Positions 23,501 through 36,731 of a stretch of DNA of 64,000 nucleotides are shown in pieces. A program made the translations under genes and the position numbers. Location of the stretch: positions 31,753 to 95,752 of the forward strand of contig NW_024610472.1 of assembly GCF_016920785.2 (NCBI RefSeq). Reading direction: 5' to 3'. The DNA comes from Ixodes scapularis. Lineage: Eukaryota; Arthropoda; Arachnida; Ixodida; Ixodidae. Within the stretch, counting starts at the first letter, position 1, and each line of letters starts with the position of its first letter. The notes under the pieces are model-generated. The model searched no databases, was not told the origin of the DNA, and worked only from the letters and a program-made list of their open reading frames with translations.

Positions 23501-25529
23501 ATAATTCGCTTTCACCGAGGCAATAGCCGAGATCGTGGTCACGGTGAACGAATAAAACCGCGCCGAACGTCTCTCGTCAGGCCGTGCTCTCTCCAATAAT
23601 TCGCTTTCACCGAGGCAATAGCCGAGATCGTGGTCACGGTGAACGAATAAAACGGCGCCAAACGTCTCTCGTCAGGCCGTGCTCTCTCCAATAATTCGCT
23701 TTCACCGAGGCAATAGCCGAGATCGTGGTCACGGTGAACGAATAAAACCGCGCCGAACGTCTCTCGTCAGGCCGTGCTCTCTCCAATAATTCGCTTTCAC
23801 CGAGGTAATAGCCGAGATCGTGGTCACGGTGAACGAATAAAACCGCGCCGAACGTCTCTCGTCAGGCCGTGCTCTCTCCAATAATTCGCTTTCACCGAGG
23901 CAATAGCCAAGATCGTGGTCACGGTGAACGAATAAAACCGCGCCGAACGTCTCTCGTCAGGCCGTGCTCTCTCCAATAATTCGCTTTCACCGAGGCAATA
24001 GCCGAGATCGTGGTCACGGTGAACGAATAAAACCGCGCCGAACGTCTCTCGTCAGGCCGTGCTCTCTCCAATAATTCGCTTTCACCGAGGCAATAGCCGA
24101 GATCGTGGTCACGGTGAACGAATAAAACCGCGCCGAACGTCTCTCGTCAGGCCGTGCTCTCTCCAATAATTCGCTTTCACCGAGGCTATAGCCGAGATCG
24201 TGGTCACGGTGAACGAATAAAACCGCGCCGAACGTCTCTCGTCAGGCCGTGCTCTCTCCAATAATTCGCTTTCACCGAGGCAATAGCCGAGATCGTGGTC
24301 ACGGTGAACGAATAAAACGGCGCCAAACGTCTCTCGTCAGGCCGTGCTCTCTCCAATAATTCGCTTTCACCGAGGCAATAGCCGAGATCGTGGTCACGGT
24401 GAACGAATAAAACCGCGCCGAACGTCTCTCGTCAGGCCGTGCTCTCTCCAATAATTCGCTTTCACCGAGGCAATAGCCGAGATCGTGGTCATGGTGAACG
24501 AATAAAACCGCGCCGAACGTCTCTCGTCAGGCCGTGCTCTCTCCAATAATTCGCTTTCACCGAGGCAATAGCCGAGATCGTGGTCACGGGGAACGAATAA
24601 AACCGCGCCGAACGTCTCTCGTCAGGCCGTGCTCTCTCCAATAATTCGCTTTCACCGAGGCAATAGCCGAGATCGAGGTCACGGTGAACGAATAAAACCG
24701 CGCCGAACGTCTCTCGTCAGGCCGTGCTCGCTCCAATAATTCGCTTTCACCGAGGCAATAGCCGAGATCGTGGTCACAGTGAACGAATAAAACCGCGCCG
24801 AACGTCTCTCGTCAGGCCGTGCTCTCTCCAATAATTCGCTTTCACCGAGACAATAGCCGAGATCGTGGTCACGGTGAACGAATAAAACCGCGCCGAACGT
24901 CTCTCGTCAGGCCGTGCTCTCTCCAATAATTCGCTTTCACCGAGGCAATAGCCGAGATCGTGGTCACGGTGAACGAATAAAACCGCGCCGAACGTCTCTC
25001 GTCAGGCCGTGCTCTCTCCAATAATTCGCTTTCACCGAGGCAATAGCCGAGATCGTGGTCACGGTGAACGAATAAAACCGCGCAAAACGTCTCTCGTCAG
25101 GCCGTGCTCTCTCCAATAATTCGCTTTCACCGAGGCAATAGCCGAGATCGTGGTCACGGTGAACGAATAAAACCGCGCCGAACGTCTCTCGTCAGGCGGT
25201 GCTCTCTCCAATAATTCGCTTTCACCGAGGCAATAGCCGAGATCGTGGTCACGGTGAACGAATAAAACCGCGCCGAACGTCTCTCGTCAGGCCGTGCTCT
25301 CTCCAATAATTCGCTTTCACCGAGGCAATAGCCGAGATCGTGGTCACGGTGAACGAATAACACCGCGCCGAACGTCTCTCGTCAGGCCGTGCTCTCTCCA
25401 ATAATTCGCTTTCACCGAGGCGATAGCCGAGATCGTGGTCACGGTGAACAAATAAAACCGCGCCGAACGTCTCTCGTCAGGCCGTGCTCTCTCCAATAAT
25501 TCGCTTTCACCGAGGCAATAGCCGAGATC
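22870..25529. repeat. 28-monomer (2660 bp) tandem duplication, first copy
   Basis: Every private change here has a twin exactly 2660 bp to the right: tcatggtg (23063), ccaagcgtctttc (23184), ttagct (23311), gtgggcacgg (23347), gtgttctc (23490), gaggtaat (23804), agccaagatc (23906), ggctatag (24184), cggggaac (24586), gatcgaggtc (24672), cacagtg (24776), ggcggtgct (25195), aataacacc (25357), gcgatag (25418) and gaacaaat (25446). The two copies abut near 25530. Confidence 0.95.
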
Positions 25530-28200
25530 GTGGTCACGGTGAACGAATAAAACGGCGCCAAACGTCTCTCGTCAGGCCGTGCTCTCTCCAATAATTCGCT
25601 TTCACCGAGGCAATAGCCGAGATCGTGGTCACGGTGAACGAATAAAACGGCGCCAAACGTCTCTCGTCAGGCCGTGCTCTCTCCAATAATTCGCTTTCAC
25701 CGAGGCAATAGCCGAGATCGTGGTCATGGTGAACGAATAAAACGGCGCCAAACGTCTCTCGTCAGGCCGTGCTCTCTCCAATAATTCGCTTTCACCGAGG
25801 CAATAGGCGAGATCGTGGTCACGGTGAACGAATAAAACGGCGCCAAGCGTCTTTCGTCAGGCCGTGCTCTCTCCAATAATTCGCTTTCACCGAGGCAATA
25901 GCCGAGATCGTGGTCACGGTGAACGAATAAAACGGCGCCAAACGTCTCTCGTCAGGCCGTGCTCTCTCCAATAATTAGCTTTCACCGAGGCAATAGCCGA
26001 GATCGTGGGCACGGTGAACGAATAAAACGGCGCCAAACGTCTCTCGTCAGGCCGTGCTCTCTCCAATAATTCGCTTTCACCGAGGCAATAGCCGAGATCG
26101 TGGTCACGGTGAACGAATAAAACCGCGCCGAACGTCTCTCGTCAGGCCGTGTTCTCTCCAATAATTCGCTTTCACCGAGGCAATAGCCGAGATCGTGGTC
26201 ACGGTGAACGAATAAAACCGCGCCGAACGTCTCTCGTCAGGCCGTGCTCTCTCCAATAATTCGCTTTCACCGAGGCAATAGCCGAGATCGTGGTCACGGT
26301 GAACGAATAAAACGGCGCCAAACGTCTCTCGTCATGCCGTGCTCTCTCCAATAATTCGCTTTCACCGAGGCAATAGCCGAGATCGTGGTCACGGTGAACG
26401 AATAAAACCGCGCCGAACGTCTCTCGTCAGGCCGTGCTCTCTCCAATAATTCGCTTTCACCGAGGTAATAGCCGAGATCGTGGTCACGGTGAACGAATAA
26501 AACCGCGCCGAACGTCTCTCGTCAGGCCGTGCTCTCTCCAATAATTCGCTTTCACCGAGGCAATAGCCAAGATCGTGGTCACGGTGAACGAATAAAACCG
26601 CGCCGAACGTCTCTCGTCAGGCCGTGCTCTCTCCAATAATTCGCTTTCACCGAGGCAATAGCCGAGATCGTGGTCACGGTGAACGAATAAAACCGCGCCG
26701 AACGTCTCTCGTCAGGCCGTGCTCTCTCCAATAATTCGCTTTCACCGAGGCAATAGCCGAGATCGTGGTCACGGTGAACGAATAAAACCGCGCCGAACGT
26801 CTCTCGTCAGGCCGTGCTCTCTCCAATAATTCGCTTTCACCGAGGCTATAGCCGAGATCGTGGTCACGGTGAACGAATAAAACCGCGCCGAACGTCTCTC
26901 GTCAGGCCGTGCTCTCTCCAATAATTCGCTTTCACCGAGGCAATAGCCGAGATCGTGGTCACGGTGAACGAATAAAACGGCGCCAAACGTCTCTCGTCAG
27001 GCCGTGCTCTCTCCAATAATTCGCTTTCACCGAGGCAATAGCCGAGATCGTGGTCACGGTGAACGAATAAAACCGCGCCGAACGTCTCTCGTCAGGCCGT
27101 GCTCTCTCCAATAATTCGCTTTCACCGAGGCAATAGCCGAGATCGTGGTCATGGTGAACGAATAAAACCGCGCCGAACGTCTCTCGTCAGGCCGTGCTCT
27201 CTCCAATAATTCGCTTTCACCGAGGCAATAGCCGAGATCGTGGTCACGGGGAACGAATAAAACCGCGCCGAACGTCTCTCGTCAGGCCGTGCTCTCTCCA
27301 ATAATTCGCTTTCACCGAGGCAATAGCCGAGATCGAGGTCACGGTGAACGAATAAAACCGCGCCGAACGTCTCTCGTCAGGCCGTGCTCGCTCCAATAAT
27401 TCGCTTTCACCGAGGCAATAGCCGAGATCGTGGTCACAGTGAACGAATAAAACCGCGCCGAACGTCTCTCGTCAGGCCGTGCTCTCTCCAATAATTCGCT
27501 TTCACCGAGGCAATAGCCGAGATCGTGGTCACGGTGAACGAATAAAACCGCGCCGAACGTCTCTCGTCAGGCCGTGCTCTCTCCAATAATTCGCTTTCAC
27601 CGAGGCAATAGCCGAGATCGTGGTCACGGTGAACGAATAAAACCGCGCCGAACGTCTCTCGTCAGGCCGTGCTCTCTCCAATAATTCGCTTTCACCGAGG
27701 CAATAGCCGAGATCGTGGTCACGGTGAACGAATAAAACCGCGCAGAACGTCTCTCGTCAGGCCGTGCTCTCTCCAATAATTCGCTTTCACCGAGGCAATA
27801 GCCGAGATCGTGGTCACGGTGAACGAATAAAACCGCGCCGAACGTCTCTCGTCAGGCGGTGCTCTCTCCAATAATTCGCTTTCACCGAGGCAATAGCCGA
27901 GATCGTGGTCACGGTGAACGAATAAAACCGCGCCGAACGTCTCTCGTCAGGCCGTGCTCTCTCCAATAATTCGCTTTCACCGAGGCAATAGCCGAGATCG
28001 TGGTCACGGTGAACGAATAACACCGCGCCGAACGTCTCTCGTCAGGCCGTGCTCTCTCCAATAATTCGCTTTCACCGAGGCGATAGCCGAGATCGTGGTC
28101 ACGGTGAACAAATAAAACCGCGCCGAACGTCTCTCGTCAGGCCGTGCTCTCTCCAATAATTCGCTTTCACCGAGGCAATAGCCGAGATCGTGGTCACGGT
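25530..28200. repeat. 28-monomer (2660 bp) tandem duplication, second copy
   Basis: This is a direct tandem copy of 22870-25529 with no phase change. I saw only a few differences: gagacaat near 24847 in the first copy only, gcaaaac versus gcagaac near 25083/27743, and gtcatgcc near 26333 in the second copy only. That is on the order of 99.9% identity, so the event is recent or the copies are being homogenised. The match ends where ccaattgtc appears near 28219. Confidence 0.95.
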
Positions 28201-29400
28201 GAACGAATAAAACCGCGCCAATTGTCTCTCGTCAGGCCCTGCTCTCTCCAATAATTCGCTTTCACCGAGGCAATAGCCGAGATCGTGGTCACGGTGAACG
28301 AATAAAACGGCGCCAAACGTCTCTCGTCAGGCCGTGCTCTCTCCAATAATTCGCTTTCACCGAGGCAATAGCCGAGATCGTGGTCACGGTGAACGAATAA
28401 AACCGCGCCGAACGTCTCTCGTCAGGCCGTGCTCTCTCCAATAATTCGCTTTCACCGAGGCAATAGCCGAGATCGTGGTCACGGTGAACGAATAAAACCG
28501 CGCCGAACGTCTCTCGTCAGGCCGTGCTCTCTCCAATAATTCGCTTTCACCGAGGCAATAGCCGAGATCGTGGTCACGGTGAACGAATAAAACCGCGCCG
28601 AACGTCTCTCGTCAGGCCGTGCTCTCTCCAATAATTCGCTTTCACCGAGGCAATAGCCGAGATCGTGGTCACGGTGAACGAATAAAACCGCGGCGAACGT
28701 CTCTCGTCAGGCCGTGCTCTCTCCAATAATTCGCTTTCACCGAGGCAATGGCCGAGATCGTGGTCACGGTGAACGAATAAAACCGCGCCGAACGTCTCTC
28801 GTCAGGCCGTGCTCTCTCCAATAATTCGCTTTCACCGAGGCAATAGCCGAGATCGTGGTCACGGTGAACGAATAAAACCGCGCCGAACGTCTCTCGTCAG
28901 GCCGTGCTCTCTCCAATAATTCGCTTTCACCGAGGCAATAGCCGAGATCGTGGTCACGGTGAACGAATAAAACGGCGCCGAACGTCTCTCGTCAGGCCGT
29001 GCTCTCTCCAATAATTCGCTTTCACCGAGGCAATAGCCGAGATCGTGGTCACGGTGAACGAATAAAACGGCGCCAAACGTCTCTCGTCAGGCCGTGCTCT
29101 CTCCAATAATTCGCTTTCACCGAGGCAATAGCCGAGATCGTGGTCACGGTGAACGAATAAAACCGCGCCGAACGTCTCTCGTCAGGCCATGCTCTCTCCA
29201 ATAATTCGCTTTCACCGAGGCAATAGCCGAGATTGTGGTCACGGTGAACGAATAAAACGGCGCCAAACGTCTCTCGTCAGGCCGTGCTCTCTCCAACAAT
29301 TCGATTTCACCGAGGCAATAGCCGAGATCGTGGTCACGGTGAACGAATAAAACGGCGCCAAACGTCTCTCGTCAGGCCGTGCTCTCTCCAATAATTCGCT
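28081..29400. repeat. Segment shared with block E (offset about 8651 bp), left copy
   Basis: Markers gcgatag (28081), ccaattg (28219), cgcggcgaacg (28689), caatggccg (28747), gattgtgg (29231) and ccaacaattcg (29293) match 36732, 36870 (ccaatcg), 37341, 37400, 37882 and 37944. The offset stays at 8651 or 8652, allowing for a 1-bp gain and loss in the right copy. Confidence 0.85.
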
Positions 29401-29438
29401 TTCACCGAGGCAATAGCCGAGATCGTGGTCACGGTGAA

Positions 29439-31090
29439 CGAATAAAAACCGCGCCGAACGTCTCTCGTCAGGCCGTGCTCTCTCCAATAATTCGCTTTCA
29501 CCGAGGCAATAGCCGAGATCGTGGTCACGGTGAACGAATAAAACGGCGCCAAACGTCTCTCGTCAGGCCGTGCTCTCTCCAATAATTCGCTTTCACCGAG
29601 GCAATAGCCGAGATCGTGGTCACGGTGAACGAATAAAACCGCGCCGAACGTCTCTCCTCAGGCGTGCTCTCTCCAATAATTCGCTTTCACCGAGGCAATA
29701 GCCGAGATCGTGGTCACGGTGAACGAATAAAACGGCGCCAAACGTCTCTCGTCAGGCCGTGCTCTCTCCAATAATTCGCTTTCACCGAGGCAATAGCCGA
29801 GATCGTGGTCACGGTGAACGAATAAAAACGGCGCCAAACGTCTCTCCGTCAGGCCGTGCTCTCTCCAATAATTCGCTTTCACCGAGGCAATAGCCGAGAT
29901 CGTGGTCACGGTGAACGAATAAAACCGCGCCGAACGTCTCTCGTCAGGCCGTGCTCTCTCCAATAATTCGCTTTCACCGAGGCAATAGCCGAGATCGTGG
30001 TCACGGTGAACGAATAAAACGGCGACAAACGTCTCTCGTCAGGCCGTGCTCTCTCCAATAATTCGCTTTCACCGAGGCAATAGCCGAGATCGTGGTCACG
30101 GTGAACGAATAAAACCGCGCCGAACGTCTCTCGTCAGGCCGTGCTCTCTCCAATATTCGCTTTCACCGAGGCAATAGCCGAGATCGTGGTCACGGTGAAC
30201 GAATAAAACGGCGCCAAACGTCTCTCGTCAGGCCGTGCTCTCTCCAATAATTCACTTTCACCGAGGCAATAGCCGAGATCGTGGTCACGGTGAACGAATA
30301 AAAACGGCGCCAAACGTCTCTCGTCAGGCCGTGCTCTCTCCAATAATTCGCTTTCACCGAGGCAATAGCCGAGATCGTGGTCACGGTGAACGAATAAAAC
30401 CGCGCCGAACGTCTCTCGTCAGGCCGTGCTCTCTCCAATAATTCGCTTTCACCGAGGCAATAGCCGAGATCGTGGTCACGGTGAACGAATAAAACGGTGC
30501 CAAACGTCTCTCGTCAGGCCGTGCTCTCTCCAATAATTCGCTTTCACCGAGGCAATAGCCGAGATCGTGGTCACGGTGAACGAATAAAACGGCGCCAAAC
30601 GTCTCCTCGTCAGGCCGTGCTCTCTCCAATAATTCGCTTTCACCGAGGCAATAGCCGAGATCGTGGTCACGGTGAACGAATAAAACGGCGCCAAACGTCT
30701 CTCGTCAGGCCGTGCTCTCTCCAATAATTCGCTTTCACCGAGGCAATAGCCGAGATCGTGGTCACGGTGAACGAATAAAACGGCGCCAAACGTCTCTCGT
30801 CAGGCCGTGCTCTCTCCAATAATTCGCTTTCACCGAGGCAATAGCCGAGATCGTGGTCACGGTGAACGAATAAAACGGCGCCAAACGTCTCTCGTCACGC
30901 CGTGCTCTCTCCAATACTTCGCTTTCACCGAGGCAATAGCCGAAATCGTGGTCACGGTGAACGAATAAAACGGCGCCAAACGTCTCTCGTCAGGCCGTGC
31001 TCTCTCCAATAATTCGCTTTCACCGAGGCAATAGCCGAGATCGTGGTCACGGTGAACGAATAAAACCGCGCCGAACGTCTCTCGTCAGGC
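29439..31090. other. Indel island 1
   Basis: About eight single-base length changes fall in 1.65 kb, after more than 7 kb without any. They are extra A near 29439, 29822 and 30300 (ataaaaac), extra C near 29846 and 30605, and losses near 29654, 30155 and 31090. Most extend or shorten a homopolymer. They create short open frames by joining reading frames, but these have no other sign of coding. Confidence 0.8.
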
Positions 31091-34050
31091 GTGCTCTCTC
31101 CAATAATTCGCTTTCACCGAGGCAATAGGCGAGATCGTGGTCACGGTGAACGAATAAAACGGCGCCAAACGTCTCTCGTCAGGCCGTGCTCTCTCCAATA
31201 ATTCGCTTTCACCGAGGCAATAGGCGAGATCGTGGTCACGGTGAACGAATAAAACGGCGCCAAACGTCTCTCGTCAGGCCGTGTTCTCTCCAATAATTCG
31301 CTTTCACCGAGGCAATAGCCGAGATCGTGGTCACGGTGAACGAATAAAACGGCGCCAAACGTCTGTCGTCAGGCCGTGCTCTCTCCAATAATTCGCTTTC
31401 ACCGAGGCAATAGGCGAGATCGTGGTCACGGTGAACGAATAAAACGGCGCCAAACGTCTCTCGTCAGGCCGTGCTCTCTCCAATAATTCGCTTTCACCGA
31501 GGCAATAGGCGAGATCATGGTGACGGTGAACGAATAAAACGGCGCCAAACGTCTCTCGTCAGGCCGTGCTCTCTCCAATAATTCGCTTTCACCGAGGCAA
31601 TAGCCGAGATCGTGGTCACGGTGAACGAATAAAACGGCGCCAAACGTCTCTCGTCAGGCCGTGCTCTCTCCAATAATTCGCTTTCACCGAGGCAATAGGC
31701 GAGATCGTGGTCACGGTGAACGAATAAAACGGCGCCAAACGTCTCTCGTCAGGCCGTGCTCTCTCCAATAATTCGCTTTCACCGAGCAATAGCGAGATCG
31801 TGGTCACGGTGAACGAATAAAACGGCGCCAAACGTCTCTCGTCAGGCCGTGCTCTCTCCAATAATTCGCTTTCACCGAGGCAATAGCCGAGATCGTGGTC
31901 ACGGTGAACGAGTAAAACGGCGCCAAACGTCTCTCGTCAGGCCGTGCTCTCTCCAATAATTCGCTTTCACGGAGGCAATAGGCGAGATCGTGGTCACGGT
32001 GAACGAATAAAACGGCGCCAAACGTCTCTCGTCAGGCCGTGCTCTCTCCAATAATTCGCTTTCACCGAGGCAATAGCCGAGATCGTGGTCACGGTGGACG
32101 AATAAAACGGCGCCAAACGTCTCTCGTCAGGCCGTGCTCTCTCCAATAATTAGCTTTCACCGAGGCAATAGCCGAGATCGTGGTCACGGTGAACGAATAA
32201 AACGGCGCCAAACGTCTCTCGTGAGGCCGTGCTCTCTCCAATAATTCGCTTTTACCGAGGCAATAGCCGAGATCGTGGTCACGGTGAACGAATAAAACCG
32301 CGCCGAACGTCTCTCGTCAGGCCGTGTTCTCTCCAATAATTCGCTTTCACCGAGGCAATAGCCGAGATCGTGGTCACGGTGAACGAATAAAACCGTGCCG
32401 AACGTCTCTCGTCAGGCCGTGCTCTCTCCAATAATTCGCTTTCACCGAGGCAATAGCCGAGATCGTGGTCACGGTGAACGAATAAAACGGCGCCAAACGT
32501 CTCTCGTCAGGCCGTGCTCTCTCCAATAATTCGCTTTCACCGAGGCAATAGCCGAGATCGTGGTCACGGTGAACGAATAAAACGGCGCCAAACGTCTCTC
32601 GTCAGGCCGTGCTCTCTCCAATAATTCGCTTTCACCGAGGCATAGCCGAGATCGTGGTCACGGTGAACGAATAAAACGGCGCCAAACGTCTCTCGTCAGG
32701 CCGTGCTCTCTCCAATAATTCGCTTTCACCGAGGCAGTAGCCGAGATCGTGGTCACGGTGAACGAATAAAACGGCGCCAAACGTCTCTCGTCAGGCCGTG
32801 CTCTCTCCAATAATTCGCTTTCACCGAGGCAATAGCCGAGATCGTGGTCACGGTGAACGAATAAAACGGCGCCAAACGTCTCTCGTCAAACCGTGCTCTC
32901 TCCAATAATTCGCTTTCACCGAGGCAATAGCCGAGATCGTGGTCACGGTGAACGAATAAAACCGCGCCGAACGTCTCTCGTCAGGCCGTGCTCTCTCCAA
33001 TAATTCGCTTTCACCGAGGCAATAGGCGAGATCGTGGTCACGGTGAACGAATAAAACGGCGCCAAACGTCTCTCGTCAGGCCGTGCTCTCTCCAATAATT
33101 CGCTTTCACCGAGGCAATAGGCGAGATCGTGGTCACGGTGAACGAATAAAACGGCGCCAAACGTCTCTCGTCAGGCCGTGCTCTCTCCAATAATTCGCTT
33201 TCACCGAGGCAATAGCCGAGATCGTGGTCACGGTGAACGAATAAAACGGCGCAAACGTCTGTCGTCAGGCCGTGCTCTCTCCAATAATTCGCTTTCACCG
33301 AGGCAATAGGCGAGATCGTGGTCACGGTGAACGAATAAAACGGCGCCAAACGTCTCTCGTCAGGCCGTGCTCTCTCCAATAATTCGCTTTCACCGAGGCA
33401 ATAGGCGAGATCGTGGTCACGGTGAACGAATAAAACGGCGCCAAACGTCTCTCGTCAGGCCGTGCTCTCTCCAATAATTCGCTTTCACCGAGGCAATAGC
33501 CGAGATCGTGGTCACGGTGAACGAATAAAACGGCGCCAAACGTCTCTCGTCAGGCCGTGCTCTCTCCAATAATTCGCTTTCACCGAGGCAATAGGCGAGA
33601 TCGTGGTCACGGTGAACAAATAAAACGGCGCCAAACGTCTCTCGTCAGGCCGTGCTCTCTCCAATAATTCGCTTTCACCCGAGCAATAGCCGAGATCGTG
33701 GTCACGGTGAACGAATAAAACGGCGCCAAACGTCTCTCGTCAGGCCGTGCTCTCTCCAATAATTCGCTTTCACCGAGGCAATAGCCGAGATCGTGGTCAC
33801 GGTGAACGAATAAAACGGCGCCAAACGTCCCTCGTCAGGCCGTGCTCTCTCCAATAATTCGCTTTCACCGAGGCAATAGGCGAGATCGTGGTCACGGTGA
33901 ACGAATAAAACGGCGCCAAACGTCTCTCGTCAGGCCGTGCTCTCTCCAATAATTCGCTTTCACCGAGGCAATAGCCGAGATCGTGGTCACGGTGAACGAA
34001 TAAAACGGCGCCAAACGTCTCTCGTCAGGCCGTGCTCTCTCCAATAATTA
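31091..34050. repeat. Array block D: interleaved G59 and C59 monomers
   Basis: Starting next to a 1-bp deletion near 31090, G59 copies reappear and interleave with C59 copies. Nearly all junctions are the G91/A2 form (cggcgccaaacg). The block holds two copies of the nine-monomer cassette marked by gtctgtcgtc, at about 31363 and 33258, which also occurs at the start of block C. Small losses occur near 31785 (two), 32640 and 33251. No gene is present. Confidence 0.75.
31363..32340. repeat. G/C59 cassette, copy 2
   Basis: It has the same gtctgtcgtc start and the same nine-monomer position-59 pattern, except that the fifth monomer is disrupted by two 1-bp losses near 31785. ttagcttt lies near 32149 and gtgttctctcc near 32327. 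Confidence 0.82.
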
Positions 34051-34235
34051 GCTTTCACCGAGGCAATAGCCGAGATCGTGGTCACGGTGAACGAATAAAA
34101 CGGCGCCAAACGTCTCTCGTCAGGCCGTGCTCTCTCCAATAATTCGCTTTCACCGAGGCAATAGCCGAGATCGTGGTCACGGTGAACGAATAAAACCGCG
34201 CCGAACGTCTCTCGTCAGGCCGTGTTCTCTCCAAT
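33258..34235. repeat. G/C59 cassette, copy 3
   Basis: It has gtctgtcgtc at the start, the full G G C G C C G C C pattern, ttagcttt near 34048 and gtgttctctcc near 34223. It lies about 20 monomers after copy 2 and leads into block E just as copy 1 leads into the C59 part of block C. Confidence 0.85.
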
Positions 34236-35130
34236 AATTCGCTTTCACCGAGGCAATAGCCGAGATCGTGGTCACGGTGAACGAATAAAACCGCGCCGAA
34301 CGTCTCTCGTCAGGCCGTGCTCTCTCCAATAATTCGCTTTCACGAGGCAATAGCCGAGATCGTGGTCACGGTGAACGAATTAAAACGGCGCCAAACGTCT
34401 CTCGTCAGGCCGTGCTCTCTTCAATAATTCGCTTTCACCGAGGCAATAGCCGAGATCGTGGTCACGGTGAACGAATAAAACCGCGCCGAACGTCTCTCGT
34501 CAGGCCGTGCTCTCTCCAATAATTCGCTTTCACCGAGGCAATAGCCGAGATCGTGGTCACGGTGAACGAATAAAACCGCGCCGAACGTCTCTCGTCAGGC
34601 CGTGCTCTCTCCAATAATTCGCTTTCACCGAGGCAATAGCCGAGATCGTGGTCACGGTGAACGAATAAAACGGCGCCAAACGTCTCTCGTCAGGCCGTGC
34701 TCTCTCCAATAATTCGCTTTCACCGAGGCAATAGCCGAGATCGTGGTCACGGTGAACGAATAAAAGCGCGCCGAACGTCTCTCGTCAGGCCGTGCTCTCT
34801 CCAATAATTCGCTTTCACCGAGGCTATAGCCGAGATCGTGGTCACGGTGAACGAATAAAACGGCGCCAAACGTCTCTCGTCAGGCCGTGCTCTCTCCAAT
34901 AATTCGCTTTCACCGAGGCAATAGCCGAGATCGTGGTCACGGTGAACGAATAAAACCGCGCCGAACGTCTCTCGTCAGGCCGTGCTCTCTCCAATAATTC
35001 GCTTTCACCGAGGCAATAGCCGAGATCGTGGTCACGGTGAACGAATAAAACCGCGCCGAACGTCTCTCGTCAGGCCGTGCTCTCTCCAATAATTCGCTTT
35101 CACCGAGGCAATAGCCGAGATCGTGGTCAC

Positions 35131-35620
35131 GGGGAACGAATAAAACCCCGCGCCGAACGTCTCTCGTCAGGCCGTGCTCTCTCCAATAATTCGCTTTCAC
35201 CGAGGCAATAGCCGAGATCGAGGTCACGGTGAACGAATAAAACCGCGCCGAACGTCTCCTCGTCAGGCCGTGCTCTCTCCAATAATTCGCTTTCACCGAT
35301 TCAATAGCCGAGATCGTGGGTCACGGTGAACGAATAAAAACCGCGCCGAACGTCTCTCGTCAGGCCGTGCTCTCTCCAATAATTCGCTTTCATCGAGGCA
35401 ATAGCCGAGATCGTGGTCACGGTGAACGAATAAAACCGCGCCGAACGTCTCTCGTCAGGCCGTGCTCTCTCCAATAATTCGCTTTCACCGAGGCTATAGC
35501 CGAGATCGTGGTCACGGTGAAACGAATAAAAGCGCGCCGAACGTCTCTCGTCAGGCCGTGCTCTCTCCAATAATTCGCTTTCACCGAGGCAATAGCCGAG
35601 ATCGTGGTCACGGAGAACGA
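35131..35620. repeat. Five-monomer block repeated about 33 monomers on, left copy
   Basis: The ordered markers cggggaacg (35131), gatcgaggtc (35219), cgattcaat (35298), catcgagg (35391), ggctatag (35493), aaaagcgcgcc (35530) and cggagaacg (35611) are all found again in 38275-38755. Confidence 0.85.
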
Positions 35621-36731
35621 ATAAAACCGCGCCGAACGTCTCTCGTCAGGCCGTGCTCTCTCCAATAATTCGCTTTCACCGAGGCAATAGCCGAGATCGT
35701 GGTCACGGTGAACGAATAAAACCGCGCCGAACGTCTCTCGTCAGGCCGTGCTCTCTCCAATAATTCGCTTTCACCGAGGCAATAGCCGAGATCGTGGTCA
35801 CGGTGAACGAATAAAACCGCGCCGAACGTCTCTCGTCAGGCCGTGCTCTCTCCAATAATTCGCTTTCACCGAAGCAATAGCCGAGATCGTGGTCACGGTG
35901 AAACGAATAAAACCGCGCCGAACGTCTCTCGTCAGGCCGTGCTCTCTCCAATAATTCGCTTTCACCGAGGCAATAGCCGAGATCGTGGTCACGGTGAACG
36001 AATAAAACCGCGCCGAACGTCTCTCGTCAGGCCGTGCTCTCTCCAATAATTCGCTTTCACCGAGGCAATAGCCGAGATCGTGGTCACGGTGAACGAATAA
36101 AACCGCGCCGAACGTCTCTCATCAGGCCGTGCTCTCTCCAATAATTTGCTTTCACCGAGGCAATAGCCGAGATCGTGGTCACGGTGAACGAATAAAACCG
36201 CGCCGAACGTCTCTCGTCAGGCCGTGCTCTCTCCAATAATTCGCTTTCACCGAGGCAATAGCCGAGATCGTGGTCACGGTGAACGAATAAAACCGCGCCG
36301 AACGTCTCTCGTCAGGCCGTGCTCTCTCCAATAATTCGCTTTCACCGAGGCAATAGCCGAGATCGTGGTCACGGTGAACGAATAAAACCGCGCCGAACGT
36401 CTCTCGTCAGGCCGTGCTCTCTCCAATAATTCGCTTTCACCGAGGCAATAGCCGAGATCGTGGTCACGGTGAACGAATAAAACCCGCGCCGAACGTCTCT
36501 CGTCAGGCGGTGCTCTCTCCAATAATTCGCTTTCACCGAGGCAATAGCCGAGATCGTGGTCACGGTGAACGAATAAAACCGCGCCGAACGTCTCTCGTCA
36601 GGCCGTGCTCTCTCCAATAATTCGCTTTCACCGAGGCAATAGCCGAGATCGTGGTCACGGTGAACGAATAAAACCGCGCCGAACGTCTCTCGTCAGGCCG
36701 TGCTCTCTCCAATAATTCGCTTTCACCGAGG

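Larger units (their letters stand above)
22262..31090. repeat. Array block C: mixed G59/C59 lead-in, then C59
   Basis: From about 22300 to 23350 copies alternate irregularly between G59 and C59. After that they are C59, apart from one G59 copy near 25805 that belongs to the second copy of a 2660-bp duplication. The CG form at 26-27 that typifies block B nearly vanishes; the exceptions I saw are near 24727 and 27387, which are duplicates of each other. Phase is perfect from 22262 to about 29438, then eight or so single-base indels follow before 31090. No gene is present. Confidence 0.8.

Noticed and set aside
29379..29585. Plus-strand open frames of 67-76 codons (here, and for example 35462-35668, 44882-45088 and 57331-57537)
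   Set aside because: They mirror the same indels on the other strand. They end and begin at fixed monomer positions and translate the repeat only.
34937..35296. 119-codon minus-strand open frame, the longest seen
   Set aside because: It lies in indel island 2 and is open only because gains near 35147 and 35257 skip the TGA that ends one frame of every monomer. If those bases are consensus errors the frame disappears.
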